A DNA stretch of 64,000 nt. It comes from Kuschelorhynchus macadamiae. Taxonomy: Eukaryota; Arthropoda; Insecta; Coleoptera; Curculionidae. The DNA lies in contig JAUTXW010001311.1 of NCBI GenBank assembly GCA_030620095.1, positions 2,643,501 through 2,707,500 on the forward strand, read 5' to 3'. The notes under the pieces are model-generated. The model made no database searches and had not been told where the DNA came from. It saw only the letters and a program-made list of their open reading frames with translations. Shown here one piece after another: positions 44,536 through 56,496 of this stretch (positions are counted from its first letter, which is position 1; every line of letters begins with the position of its first letter). The position numbers were made by a program, and so were the translations under genes.

Positions 44536-45541
44536 GTTTCTATTTCGACATTGGTCTGTCTGTCGGTCTGTCTGTGAGTTCGCGGCGTAGTTAAAAACTA
44601 CTTACCTGATTGGTTCTTCAAAATCAAGTGTGGAATCAGTGCGTTATCTACTTAGAATTGTTTGTAATTTATTAAGTAAATTTAATAAAATATTTAAACT
44701 CAGTATAGAGTAAGGATGATGAGGTTTTAATAAAATGTTATATCGAAAAATATAAAACAATCAAATTTTTGTTAAAATTGCTTTTAAGAATTATATTATA
44801 TTATAGAGAGATTATAGAAGAAATGAAAGAAAAACAAATTTTCAAGTGAAACAGAAGATTATGTGCCATTGATACCGAAATGCAAGTTTCAATTTCGTAA
44901 TGGACTTGACTGGAAGTTCATAGTACGAAAAGAATAGTGGCGTAAAAGCTGCCATGATATAATACCTGTTGAATTTTAACGCGAAATTAATTTCAGTGAA
45001 ACGTTTTATGCCATTTTATTATCGTAGTGGATTATATGCACCTTGCCGCAGTTCTATGCAAAACAGGAAAACAATAATAAAACTTCTCGGAATACAATAT
45101 TTTTATCGTTCGACTACATCAAGTTCACTGACATTTTAGAAACGAGCTACAGCCCGCAACAGAATTAGTAAATAATATTTCAACGGCGAATTATGACTCA
45201 CAGTCGTAGTTTAATGGGGATTTTATTATATAAATTTAAATAAATTTGCAGTTGTCGGATGAGAGTATCACTGCAGTGTTTATGGACGTCCATCGACTTA
45301 ATCAAATTAAATAAAATCAGGAAATTTCCTTTACCCGATAATTCCCTCGTTATGAACATTTCCTTTTATTAGGAATAGTAAAGTGTGGCCCAATTTAGTT
45401 CAGTACATAAACATTACTGTTTTTTTAAATATTTTTTAGTAGTAGTCAAATGTGAACCAATTAAATTCTGCTTAAGGTCATTTAACAAACAAATTTTGGA
45501 TTCTTCACAACAGAATAAAAATATGTTCCTTTAAATTGATT
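44536..45541. other. No gene; fragment of short-TIR repeat at 44545-44640
   Basis: TCTGTCGGTCTGTCTGTGAG, then TTCGCGGCGTAG and TACTTACCTGATTGG, match the 16328-21140 family. The remainder is AT-rich and unassigned. Confidence 0.5.
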
Positions 45542-45549
45542 GTATAAGG

Positions 45550-46731
45550 CAGTGGTCGCCAACCTTTTCAAGGTGTTGAGCTACTTTGATAATTTAGAAA
45601 TAAACCTGAGCTACCTTCTTGTAACCAACGTTTAAGCCAGCCTAAACGAAATAATGCACAGTTGTATTTGACATAAGTGCATGTTTTTATGTAATTAATA
45701 AGTACTTAACTAATACTAATACATACCTAAAAAATTAACAAAATTTTCATATAGCCATAATGGCATGTCACATACGACTTAATAAAAGTAAACAAAACAT
45801 TATAATTAAAATTTTAAACAAGAACATGTGATAAAAAATGCGTGCATTCATTGAGAAGGTTAACACTTGGACACATCGATAATTTTTTGATATTTGCAGT
45901 GTAATTTGATACAGCCATACGAACACAATTATCCAGATGTTCACCTGCAAAACGAGTGCGGTATTTATTATTAATAAACTTCATATTGGAAAAAGAAGAT
46001 TAGCACAAATAGGTGAAAGTAAATAACTCTTTCACTTTTAGAACTGAATATTTGTCTTTATTTATTATAGGCGAGTTATATTTTGTACTTGAAGCTAACG
46101 ATTTCAATGCTAAATCACTTTGAAATGCAACCACTTCCATTTCAGTTGCAGATATGTCTTCGCCAAAGTTCTGCATAACAGAAGTTACAAACTGTTGGAT
46201 ATCAATTTCTATGAAGTGTGAAACAACAAATTGTCCAGCCAATGTCGTTTTGTTGAAATCCTTAAACCGATTTTTGAAGTTATCCTCCAAGTTAGAAACA
46301 ATTTCTACATGAGATTTACTGTCATAGGGTTCTTTTGGATCTTTAACTTCTGTAAAAAAATACTGTTCTTCCCATTCCGAATGAATATTGTATATCTTTA
46401 CTTTCTTGCTACTGCCTTCCATTATCTTTTTTATTGCTCACTCTGTGTACTAACACATCTTATGCCATTTAGTTTTAAACGGAATGCGTTGTATGCCCAA
46501 TCGTTCTTATGTTCTCAAACATTCACGCGATGCTGGCACTCTGGTCAATTTTAGCAGCTATCCAGAGAGCTCAACGCAGTGTTGCCGCTGCTTGTTTTCA
46601 TATTGTGATTTTTTTTCAACATTTATGGACGCTTCTAAGATTTTTACGAGATATGTTGTGAGCTACCAGAAATGTCTTCGCGAGCTACCGGTAGCTCGCG
46701 ATCGTCGGGTTGGCGACCTGGTAAAAAACTG
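45550..46731 (-). mobile_element. Deleted hAT transposon with 8-bp target duplication
   Basis: GTATAAGG flanks both ends (45542-45549 and 46732-46739), the 8-bp duplication expected of hAT. The ends start CAG and share TCGCCAACC (left CAGTGGTCGCCAACC; the right end has an extra stretch). The interior keeps only the two ends of a transposase (46000-46422). Confidence 0.85.
46000..46422 (-). pseudogene. hAT transposase with large internal deletion (GTF2IRD2/EPM2AIP1-like)
   Basis: The 140-codon frame starts MEGSSKKVKIYNIHSEWEEQ, resembling the N-terminus of GTF2IRD2- and EPM2AIP1-related transposases. After about 45 residues it jumps to a C-terminal segment (NRFKDFNKTTLAGQFVVSHF, then ATEMEVVAFQSDLALKS). 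The DDE domain and hAT dimerisation core are absent. It fits a non-autonomous derivative that could move only with an outside transposase. Confidence 0.65.
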
Positions 46732-46862
46732 GTATAAGGTTTTATTTTTCGGTATTTTTCTTATATTGCTATTTAATGACTCTTTAAGTTTAATAGCAGA
46801 AATATATAATTTCTGCAGGTGCAAAACGGTCTACAAGAAGAATTGCTTTCGATTATGTCACA

Positions 46863-46922
46863 GGGTACCCTCCTGCGATAATGATTTCTGGGCCTCTACC
46901 CTCATCAGGCAGGCTTGTACCC
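46863..46922 (-). ncRNA. Hammerhead ribozyme motif, family 5, left arm
   Basis: Minus-strand core CTGATGA (46908-46902), GGG/CCC stem II with TAGAGG loop, one extra A, GAAA (46888-46885), near-palindromic TCATTA, UC site. Stem I pairs CCTGC with GCAGG and GGGTAC with GTACCC (46917-46922 with 46863-46868). The core is complete. The extra A lies on the 3' side of stem II, unlike the other families. Confidence 0.6.
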
Positions 46923-47258
46923 AGGGAGATCTGAAATAATAGATTGCTCGATATGACAAAATCGAAAACGAAACGTCTATGATACTGAAATAGTACTACA
47001 CGCTAAATATAACACTTAGCACCACCTGATGGGGCTCCGGTGATTTCCGGCTGCAGACCCATAGGTAATTAAAAAGTATGCACTAGCACCATCGTGCGGA
47101 GAGTATATACTAAAAATCGATAAAAATGCCCTTTCACACATCTTTATTAAAAGTTCTTGGCCGGAAAATTACATTTAGCGTGTAGTACTTTTTCAGTATC
47201 ATAGACGTTTCGTTTTCGATTTTGTCATATCGAGCAATCCGTTATTTCAGATCTCCCT

Positions 47259-47320
47259 GGGTACAAGCCTGCCTGATAAGGATAGAGGCCCAGAAATCAT
47301 AATCGCAGGAGGGTACCCTG
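47259..47320 (+). ncRNA. Hammerhead-like motif, family 5, right arm
   Basis: Mirror copy of 46863-46922, with CTGATAA (47273-47279) in place of CTGATGA and a GGATAGAGGCCCAGAAA stem II region. The G to A change at the catalytic position predicts loss of activity in this arm. Confidence 0.55.
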
Positions 47321-47472
47321 TGACATAACCGAAAGTAATTCTTCTTGTAGGCCGTTTTGCACCCGCAGAAATTATATATTTCTGCTATTATACATATATC
47401 TTTTCCGGCCAAGAACTTTTGATAAAGATGTGTGAAAGCGCATTTTTATCGATTTTTAGTAATGACTCTTTA

Positions 47473-47925
47473 GTTCACCAAAAATAACCATTATAAATTT
47501 GTGAGTTCGACTCGGCTAGCTGATTTTAAATTAGAGCATTCGGATAGATTTTAATTTTAATAATACTCTGTTTACTAATTGAAATTTGTAAAAGTTTTTA
47601 AAGATATTTTATAATTTGGCTAGGGGCGCCAGAGCTATAGGAGCTCGAAAAGCGAAAAAGATATTAAATTAGATAAGGTAAAACAAACAGACACATTTAA
47701 GTATTAAAATATCCCATTCCTAAGAAAATAATTAGCTTTAGTCAATATTCTGTAAATATATCCTAAATTAAGCAAATGAAAATGACATATTTCATTACTA
47801 CCAATTTATTCATCCCTCGGACTACAATTATACTTACTTACAGGTGTTTCTGTTATTCACACATGAATCATACAAGACATTAATTAGTTAAGTTATATAA
47901 GTGTGCAATAACCAGATTTACAATA
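47473..47925. other. No gene recognised
   Basis: AT-rich spacer before the decayed transposon gene. Nothing supported. Confidence 0.4.
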
Positions 47926-47929
47926 AGGT

Positions 47930-50600
47930 AACTGTACCTATCATCGATCTAGTACTTATTACCGACCAGCACTTTAAAGTAGTCAGGTGTTGCCGGTTTA
48001 AACATTCAAATCCAAAATTCTAATATTTGAAATTCCCGCCGTGAAAACTGTACGAGTTTATGGCAACCCGCCAAAAAATATATTAATTACGTTACTCTTT
48101 AGCCACATATCATGGAAGAACCTAAAAAAAACGTTTTTTAACACAGATTATACGATATTACTCCAATACGATAAAATTATTTTCACAGTCTAACTCAAAG
48201 TTTTATTTAAATCGATAAGAAAACTCGGTAAATAGGACCTAAATTTGTATCGGTTTCCTATGACCGACCAATAGTCGGTAAAACGTACGTCCATGATTTT
48301 GACTATCTTTATTTTTGACCGGTCGGTCGAAATTTGGCATAAAACTTTTGGCAATGTATAACTCTCTTCAAAATTAATGGGGATTTCGGACTTGCAGATT
48401 ATTCCCGTTTGAACCAAATTATATTGATTATTCTAAACTACTTCTTCCAGTAGCAACAAAGACCAGAACAGAAATCAACGTCGGCATCAAATCCTTCCAT
48501 TACTTTATCACAAATTGATCAACAATAGAATCCAAGGAAACTTAAAACATTTCAAAACAGCGGATCGATTTGGAGTGGGCCAATATGCTGATCTAACAGC
48601 ATCTACGCCACAAAATCATGGAAAAATTGAAATGCTGAAATTCGAACCCCTTGGACAATTGGACGCTAAAATATGGATTCATAATCTTGCTGAATCAAGT
48701 AATATTTTATAGAAACATAATATTTTAGATTACTTATATAACATTTACTTTTTAGCTTCAAGACCCAGTAAAAAAAGTCCATACGCCCTCTAATTCCCTA
48801 GTTACCATTTCTCCAAACCTTCTCGACAAAGATTTGTCTCTGAATCCAAAAGAATTATCTGTTAAAGGCAATACTCAGTGCAATAGACTCGCCCACATAC
48901 AAACTAGGTAAATATCTTTCAAATTTGCTTAATCCATTTACTGGAAAAACAGATTCTTTTATTAAAAACTCTGCACATTTCGTTGAAAAACTTAAGACAA
49001 TCCGGTTGGATCCCGAAGATATTTTGGTCAGTTTCGATGTAGAATCACTTTACACAAATGTTCCTGTCAACGACTCAATTTCCATTATATCAGACATACT
49101 GGATAATAATAATCTTGATAAGAACTTAATAGACCTAGTGGAAGCTTGTCTTACATCTACTTATTTCATTTTTCAAGAACTTTTTATGAACAAAGTTCAG
49201 GGACAGCTATGGGATCTCCTCTATCACCTGTGGTAGCGAATATCTTTATGGAAGCCTTTGAGGATATTGCTCTAACATCCGCTCCACTAAAACCAAAGCA
49301 GTTTAAACATACAAAAAATTTCAATAGAGATACGGGTTACGGTCTACATCACACGTAGAAACCGATCTTAACACAAGGTCACGGTTCGTCGAGCACAAGT
49401 CGGGTATAAAAGCCCGCTTGAATCTTTTCGAGCTCATTCAGTGTTCAGATCTCGTGGAGTAAAGATCCCTGAACATGCCTCGTGCAGTCGAAGGCGAAAC
49501 GTCGGATAGTAATTCCAATTTGACACGGTCTAATCCCAAGACCCATTATTTCTTAAGGCAATACTGTCAGCGATCACCAATGTACTCTTAATGGTAAGTA
49601 CTTATAATTAGTAAGTGTTATATGTCAATCATGTCCCAAAATATATGAAATCAATTGTTTTCATTTATTTATTAGCCTCTATTTTTAGATCCAAAGTTCA
49701 TTGACAATAAAATTCTTGATTCCTGTAAGTCAACCACGAAGGGCAAGAGCTTTAAAGAGTCAACTAATGCGCTTGAGGAAATATTTATATCAAACACTAT
49801 AGAAGAAACCAATTTTAAAACTCCAGAAGCTTTTGTACCTTCCAACACAATTTAAGACTTTGACATTAAATTTGACAACTTTATTAATTTCCAAAAAAAT
49901 AACAGCTACAGTTGCTACATAGGAAGAATATATAGAAGACCAGAAAAAGATAGATGCGGAGAAAAAAGAAAGAAGAAGAAAATCGGAGAGGGCGAAAAAA
50001 AGAAAAAATCGAGAAAAAAACAACTAAAGTAACAAACAAAAAAAGTCGGAAAACTTGCCAATTTTAAACCAATTATAACGATAAATAATAATGGTACAAA
50101 TAATAAGACAAATGAGACTGATAGCGAGGTAAAGCATGTCATTGTAATATATGAAAAAAAATATTTTCCTGGTTTGATCCTTGATTCAAGTTCGAATGAT
50201 ATAGTTGTAAAAACAATCTCAAGGAGTGGTGTGAATTGGAAGTGGCCCGAGAAGGATTATATACTTACATACAGTTCAAATAAAATTGTTCTCAAAATAA
50301 ATCCACCAAAGTTAATTAACCGTCAACGCATTTATTGTGTGCCTGAAATTGAAGAGCTTAGGATGGGTTAAGCAAGCAATTTCTTTCCAATGGATTATAG
50401 TTATAAGCGCGTTTTTGTTTTTTATAAAGTGATTTATTATAATATCTTGTATTATACTAATACAAACAACAAAAACTAAATAAAAACAACTAAAAAATCA
50501 AGGTAAGTATCAGTGACATTCTGCATAAAAAATAGTAGTCGGTAATGGGAGCCACAATGGTCGGTAATAAGAACAGCACACAGGAACGGTCGATCAAGTG
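47930..50600 (+). mobile_element. Decayed multi-exon DNA transposon or transposon-derived gene, invaded by a PLE
   Basis: Short inverted sequences bracket the region: CTTATTACCGACCA near 47956 and its inverse GGTCGGTAATAAGAAC near 50560. Exon-like segments lie between. 48440-48715 reads KHFKTADRFGVGQYADLTAS. 48760-48875 plus 49566-49592 reads LNPKELSVKGNT joined to VSDHQCTLN, then a GTAAGT donor. 49690-49855 reads DPKFIDNKILDSC. A charged coiled segment (EEYIEDQKKIDAEKKERRRK) is near 49915-50030. A C-terminal domain (SRSGVNWKWPEKDYIL, YCVPEIEELRMG, stop at 50371) completes it. That domain recalls C-termini seen in insect transposon proteins of the pogo/Tigger type, but the identity is uncertain. 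No intact frame spans it. Confidence 0.5.
48876..49554 (+). mobile_element. 5'-truncated PLE insertion with 11-bp target duplication
   Basis: AAGGCAATACT occurs at 48865-48875 and 49555-49565. Between them the frame runs from RT region 3 (AIDSPTYKLGKYL, then LLNPFTGKTDSFIKNSAHFV) through motif A (ILVSFDVESLYTNVP) and motif B (SGTAMGSPLSPVVANIFMEA), in two frames. It then jumps directly to the 3' terminal repeat (49370-49554), with no YVDD motif and no GIY-YIG. The terminal repeat carries a hammerhead motif with CTGAACA at 49469-49475 (catalytic G replaced), a GCC/GGC stem II and GAAA at 49496-49499. The copy is internally deleted and inactive. Confidence 0.85.
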
Positions 50601-52125
50601 TACATACCAGAAGTTTCAGATAAAAAAATAATTTTTTTCCCAATAAAAATATACATCTTTCCGTTATTTTTTTACACTCTATTTTTTAAAAACATTTCAA
50701 ACTTCAAACTAAGAATATTAGAAAATTGACTTTTTACTTACAAATCTTAATATTAACCCTTTTCTAAGGAGGGGGTCGGTGAAAGATACATTTACTTTAT
50801 ACGATAAAGAATTGAAAATAATTTAATTTTCCTGAATAAGAAGGAGATGTTATTTAAAATAATAAAGAGGACTTTACATTCAAAATGTAAAAATCAGATA
50901 GAATGTTGATATTTACTATTATTCAGAGATATTATAGATAAATAAGTTATACCTAAACATTTTAACAAATTAATGAAAATTAATTATATATTGTTAAAAT
51001 AATATAGAATTAGAATATAAAATTTAATACTTATATGCATAATCATCAACCATTTAATAATGTAAGATTGGAAAATAATTCTCACAAAAAAATTAGGTAT
51101 TCAAAATAATCAAATCATTCAAGAAAGCAGAGCAAATAAAAAAATATTAAAAGAGTTAATCTGTTAATTGGTAGCAAAATCTTAGTTATTTTAAGCAGCT
51201 GATCTTTAACCAGTTTGATAAAAATTAATTTCAAAAATGAAGTCCTTTCGGATCGTACAAACACATTGTAACAATGTAACTCAATAATGTTGGGTGGTAT
51301 TTAATATAAGAGAGTATTTAAACAGCTGATCTTTAATCAGTCTGATGAAATTAAATTGCAAAAAAATGAAGTCTTTTCGGATCGTACAAATAATGTAACC
51401 CAACCTATGGTGGGTTGATAGCTGATCTTATGCAAAATTTCTATACTGAAAACATTATTCCAGTAACTGGATTTTTAAAATTTAAGCGTAATTTAGTAAG
51501 TTAAGAAAATGATTAATATTACACCCACAGATTGTTATATCCATTTCAAAGTTATGTAAGAGAATTTCAATTCATATATAATATCAAAAAGCAAAGTACA
51601 TCAAAAATTCAATTCCACTATTTCAATAAATATTTCATTTCAAATTTGAATTAAAACTTTGGTAATTTTTAATATTTAATTTACTAAAATACCAATGGTC
51701 ATATTCAACTGGAACGAAGTCAGTTAAATGCAGAATTTGTATAATTTTGGTAGACAAAACACATTAATATTAAGAGGGAAAACAGAAAATCTAATATACA
51801 AAATGTTAGCAAGTTATTAATAGTAATAATAGTAATAAAGTTACAATTACTATACCACTGCCAAACAATATGTTTCATGTAAACTCAGTACATCATTTTT
51901 TTTAATTTTCACATGCAGCGGTTATTATCCAAACCAGAATATTCTCTTTCAGGTATTTTTTGCCATGCGAGACTACGAATAGTACCTTGAACGTCCACGC
52001 GGTGTCTGATATCAATCCAGGCAAATTGGGGTTAAATGCTATTAATTTAGAAAACGTATTTAATTTAAATTGGTATTTTTGCTTATTCTGAACCAAACAT
52101 TGTAACGAACGAAAAAGTTACAAAT
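50601..52125. other. No gene recognised; one direct repeat pair
   Basis: AT-rich. A segment of about 100 bp with CAGCTGATCTTTAA and TTTCGGATCGTACAAA occurs at about 51197-51300 and 51322-51420 in direct orientation. No coding signal. Confidence 0.5.
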
Positions 52126-52126
52126 T

Positions 52127-52990
52127 TATAAAAATATTTAATAAAATTGCATAACTCAACATGTAGACTAGCCTGCCTATATAATAATTAAATAATATTG
52201 TTTATATTATTTATCAAAACATACCGTAGAGAGGCTACTCAACATGTTGAGATATGTAATTTTATTAAATATTTTGCTTCAATCAATTTAAAGTCACATA
52301 TTTTTATTCACTGGCGAAAAAGCCAAGGAATAGTTATTTACCCACTGGTGCGGAAAGTGACACTTTTCTGCACGCGACTGCAGTTTACCGAACGACGTGT
52401 AGCGGAGTAAATTACTTTCCGCCCTAGTGCAGCAAATACTAATTTTCTGCACTACATGCATGCGGAGAGTGCTTACTTTCCACATGCTCAAAGAAAAGAT
52501 TTTTGTTTGTCAATCTAAACGCAACAAATAAACTGAACACATTAAAAATAACATTATAGATGGCTGCAAACTATCATTTTTTTCGTATCCAGGTTATATG
52601 TCAAAGAAACTGACAAATTTTAAAAACTTAAAATCTATTCTTTTCTATTATGTAATGTTTCTCTTTTTTACAATCGGCGCACTGATGAGTCCCGACAGGT
52701 TGAGAGTATCTGTACAACTACTATATGTCTATAAAACCTTAAAGGTAAATGACACAATTTCTTATGCTTGCTTAAATAATTTTGTGTATATTATGTATCG
52801 AAACATTCCATAGATAGATTAGTCTACACGTTGAGATATCTGATTTTATTAAATATTTTGCTTCAATCAATTTAAAGTTAGATATTTTCATTCAGTTGCG
52901 AAAAAGTCAAAAAGACATTTTTGTTTGACAATCTAAATGCAACAAATAATCTGAACAGATTAAAAAATATGGTAATTTAGTAACACATAT
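52127..52990. mobile_element. MITE-like repeats with CTCAACATGT ends, one copy interrupted
   Basis: The motifs CTCAACATGTAGACTAG (near 52156), CTCAACATGTTGAGATATG (near 52238) and CACGTTGAGATATC (near 52830) mark related ends. They are followed by TTTTATTAAATATTTTGCTTC and GCGAAAAAG. At 52326-52494 a foreign block of about 168 bp rich in GGAAAGTG/CTTTCC motifs splits one copy between GAAAAAGCCAA and AAGATTTTTGTTTGTCAA. The same family forms the hairpin at 59370-59623. Confidence 0.55.
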
Positions 52991-55640
52991 AAATATACTG
53001 TCTATATGGTGCCATTTTGTTCCACCATATGGGATTCGTACCAATATTTTACTTGTTTCTGCCTATGACACACTTGACTTTTGGGCATAATTAGAAATAA
53101 ATTGAATAAGTTTTTTCCTCAAATGATTTTTTTTTAGTTTATTAGATTGCCATTTTGTTCCGTCATGTTGAATCCAAAATTTTATCAATTTATCCTTATA
53201 TCATATTTAGTTTTTGTGCAAATTCCAAAGTCATTTGAGTAGAAAGACTTTTTAACCTTTATTTTTTAAACGTTTTATATGTCCTACATTTTGTTCCGTC
53301 ATCCTGAATTCGTACTAAGTTTTTCCTATTTATCTCTATATATCACAAAATTATCTGAAATCAATCTAATAAGTATGTTTTTCAGGCTGCTTTTGTGAAT
53401 CCGTACCAAAATGTTACCAGTTCTAAGCCTATATACCACTTGATTTTTGCCAAAATGTTGCCAAGTCCTCCCCATGCGACAATCAATTTTTGACGAAAAT
53501 TTGAAGTAAATAGAATAAGCATATATCTAGTCATGCTGCGAAATGTCAGGCCCTCAGACAGGCCAACGGAATTGAAAAAATATGTTTTTTGCATCTAGAA
53601 ACCCTAAAACGCGAAGATATGATCACAAACATTTTATTTGACAGCAATTCTACCATTTTAAATTCGTACCACAATTTTATCAGTTCATCTCTATATCACT
53701 CTTAATTTTTGTTCAAAATATGAAATCAATCAAATTATTAATATTTTTTGCAGGTTGATTTTTTAAATATTTCATTAAACTGCCATTTTGTTTCGCCAAC
53801 TGGGATTCGTACCAATATTTCACCAGTTTATTCCTACGTAATAGTTGAATTCTGTGCTTAATTTAAGGTAAATTGGATAAGCACTTTTTAGTTCTAGTTC
53901 CCTCGTAAAAGGGAAGTACTGCAGTCGTGAAAAAAATCATCCTCTGAAATTCTCTCTCTTCTCTATTCCGTCGGTTTGTTTGCTCGCGGCATAGTTAAAA
54001 AAATACTTACCCGATGGACCTCAAATTTTGGTCCACAATTAAGGGTTATACGACAATGACCTGGTAAAATTTTGGTAAATATCCAATATGGCAGAACAAA
54101 ATGGCGGTCTTGTGATTTGTTGAGACATTACTAAGAAACTAATTGTCCAATGTATTTCAAATTTTTCGCAAAAATCAAGTATTACGTAGAAATCAACCAG
54201 TAAAATATTGGTTTAACTTCAAGATAGAGAAACAAAATAATGACCTAATAAAATATTTAAAAAACCTACTGTTGACTCCAAGATGGAGAAACAAAATGAT
54301 GACCTAATAGAATATTTAAAAAATCCTACTTTTGACTTCAAGATAGAGAAACAAAATGATCGACCTAATCAAACATGTAAAAAATAGGGCTGAAAAATCT
54401 ACTAGATTGATTTCAAATTTTGTGTGAATTAAGTATGATATAGAGGAGAACTGGTAAAGTTGTAGTACGAATTCAAGATGGCGGAACAAAATGGTAGCCA
54501 TATAAAATGTTTGTAGTCGTGAAAACAATCAACCTCATGTTTTATATATATTCACGTTTTAGCGCGATAAAATTGTGGTACGAATCAATCAAATGTTAAA
54601 AAATCATTGTACAAGCTAATTACTCAATTTATTTGAAGTTATGCCCAGAAATCAAGTGAAGCTTATGTAGAAACTGTATGCATTCAATATAGTGGAACAA
54701 ATTGGCGCCGAATAAAAATCTTTGAAAGACAGTACTTAAGTGTTAATAAATTACTATGTGGAAAATAAAATGGGTAATCACTATTCCTAATAAAACGAAA
54801 GATTCATTACGAGGGTAAAGGAAATTTACCCATTTTTTAGAAATAATTCTTTAGCAATTCACTAGGCTGCTATTTTGTTCCGCCATTTTGGATTTTTATT
54901 AGAATTTAACCAGGTCATACTTATACGAACCATTCACCAAAATTTGAAGACAGACCGGTAGACCGACTGAATTGAGACAACATATTTTTGGCATCTATAG
55001 GGACCCTAAAACGTGAGGATATATAAAATTCTAGGAGGGTGATATTTTTTATGATTCCAATACTCCCCTTTTATGAGGAAAGTAACTAAGTTTAAATAGC
55101 AAAAATGTTTTTACTTTCCTTATTCGAGAGAAGTATTGCAATCTTAAAAAAAGTCAGCCTCCAAGATTTTTTCAGATATTCACGATTCAGGGCCTCTAGA
55201 TGACGAAAAATATGTTTCGTCGGCGTCGGTCTGTCTGTCTGTATGTTCACGGTACAGCTCAAAAGCTAATAATTATCCAATTGACATCAAATTTGGTATA
55301 AAATTAGAGGCCATATGGGAATGAACTAGAAATAACTTTGTAGAAATTCAATATAGCTGAACAAAATTGCGACCGAATAAATAATTTTAAAGTTTCATAG
55401 TTTCAAGTATCTCCAAATTTTTTATAAAAATCACATAGGAAAGTAGCTGGTAGAATGTTTGTAGGAATGTAATATGGCGGAACAGCTTAATAAAATGTTA
55501 AAAAAAATTGTAGTAAAAACTACTAATTTATTTGAAAACCAATTTTCAAAAATTCGTATCAGCGTTGTGATACCCTGTTTTTATTAGAAGAAATGAAAAA
55601 TAATACACTTTATTTTAATTTCTATGAAGAAAAGACAAAA
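52991..55640. repeat. Cluster of short-TIR repeats in both orientations
   Basis: At least four copies or parts: minus-oriented 52991-53890 (two partial units), plus-oriented 53895-54830 (starts TTCCCTCGTAAAAGGGAAG, ends ATTACGAGGGTAAAGG), minus-oriented 54840-55095, and plus-oriented from 55105 to about 55640. Shared landmarks are TTTTGTTCCGCCAT or its inverse, the CTGTCTGTCTG block and CCTGGTAAAATTTTGG. No ORF of note. Family of the copy at 16328-21140. Confidence 0.6.
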
Positions 55641-56340
55641 ATGAGAATATTGAAAGGATTCATATACGTTACTATTTCTTATAAAAGTATTAAAAAATTT
55701 AAAACTCCGGGAAGACAAATTTATCGAGTTTTTACTAAATATATTTAATAAAGCGTATCTAAATAATATATTTTAAAATTAAATTTTACTTGCCGACGAA
55801 GCTCAATAATCAAAGAAACGTTTAACACGAATAGCTAAACTAACAGCAGTGTCGAGTACTTGCACACATCCAATTTTTTCTAACGGTTCAAAACCAATAT
55901 ATTATACTCGGTTCTATACAGGTAAACTGTAAGATGGATTTTGATTCTGATACATAACTGTTAAAATCAAATATGTGCTTGATTCACTGCAAGTTAGTTG
56001 TATTGCCAAACCAATATATTGATATAATAATATGTTGATCCTAGTCACACTTTGGGCGAAGCTGGTACAAATCTGCTTTAAACTGCAACCGCCAAAACCA
56101 ATAAAAAATTAATATTTATGGTATTAGCTTTAATATATAGTCAAAAATAATTAAAATATGCTAAATGCAATTGAACTTTATCAAGTTTATTTATATTTTA
56201 GAGCACACAAAAAATTGCAAAAATTTAAACAGTAAGTAAGCAGTAAACCACCTTATGCTATATCAAACAGCAGCAACCCACTTATGCATTATTAAATTAA
56301 ATTATTGATTATTTCTTGAAGTATATTTCTCTATTTATCT
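55641..56340. other. No gene recognised
   Basis: AT-rich spacer. Nothing supported. Confidence 0.4.
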
Positions 56341-56341
56341 A

Positions 56342-56496
56342 CAGAAATTAGAACAAAAAAGCATAATATTATTTCTTGCTGGGTTACTGCGAGTGTACAT
56401 TTGCCATGTCAAGAAGAAAGAGCAAATACAAAAGAGCACTATTGCCGCTGAAGGAAAGAAATGCCAAATTGATTACTGTTGCAGTGGATAAAAAAA
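56342..56496 (+). CDS. Possible small exon of unknown gene
   Basis: An acceptor-like TATTTATCTACAG ends at about 56343 and a GTGAGT donor begins at 56497. Between them ATG at 56406 opens MSRRKSKYKRALLPLKERNA, then KLITVAVDKK, a basic peptide. No family was recognised, and chance is a fair alternative. No neighbouring exon was found. Confidence 0.2.

Larger units (their letters stand above)
46787..47459. mobile_element. Ribozyme hairpin element (family 5) with 13-bp target duplication
   Basis: TAATGACTCTTTA occurs at 46774-46786 and 47460-47472. Between them two inverted arms (about 46797-46985 and 47200-47390) surround a central stretch, and a one-sided tail ends ATCGATTTTTAG. This fixes both ends of the family also seen at 13575-14017. 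Each arm contains a hammerhead motif. No protein is encoded. Confidence 0.8.

Noticed and set aside
46231..46939. Plus-strand ORFs of 107 and 151 codons
   Set aside because: They overlap the hAT relic, its end and the ribozyme hairpin in antisense or non-coding frames. No domain is visible.
49790..50142. Phe/Leu-rich minus-strand ORFs resembling membrane proteins
   Set aside because: They are the antisense of a Lys/Glu-rich coiled segment, which yields Phe and Ser runs by base composition.
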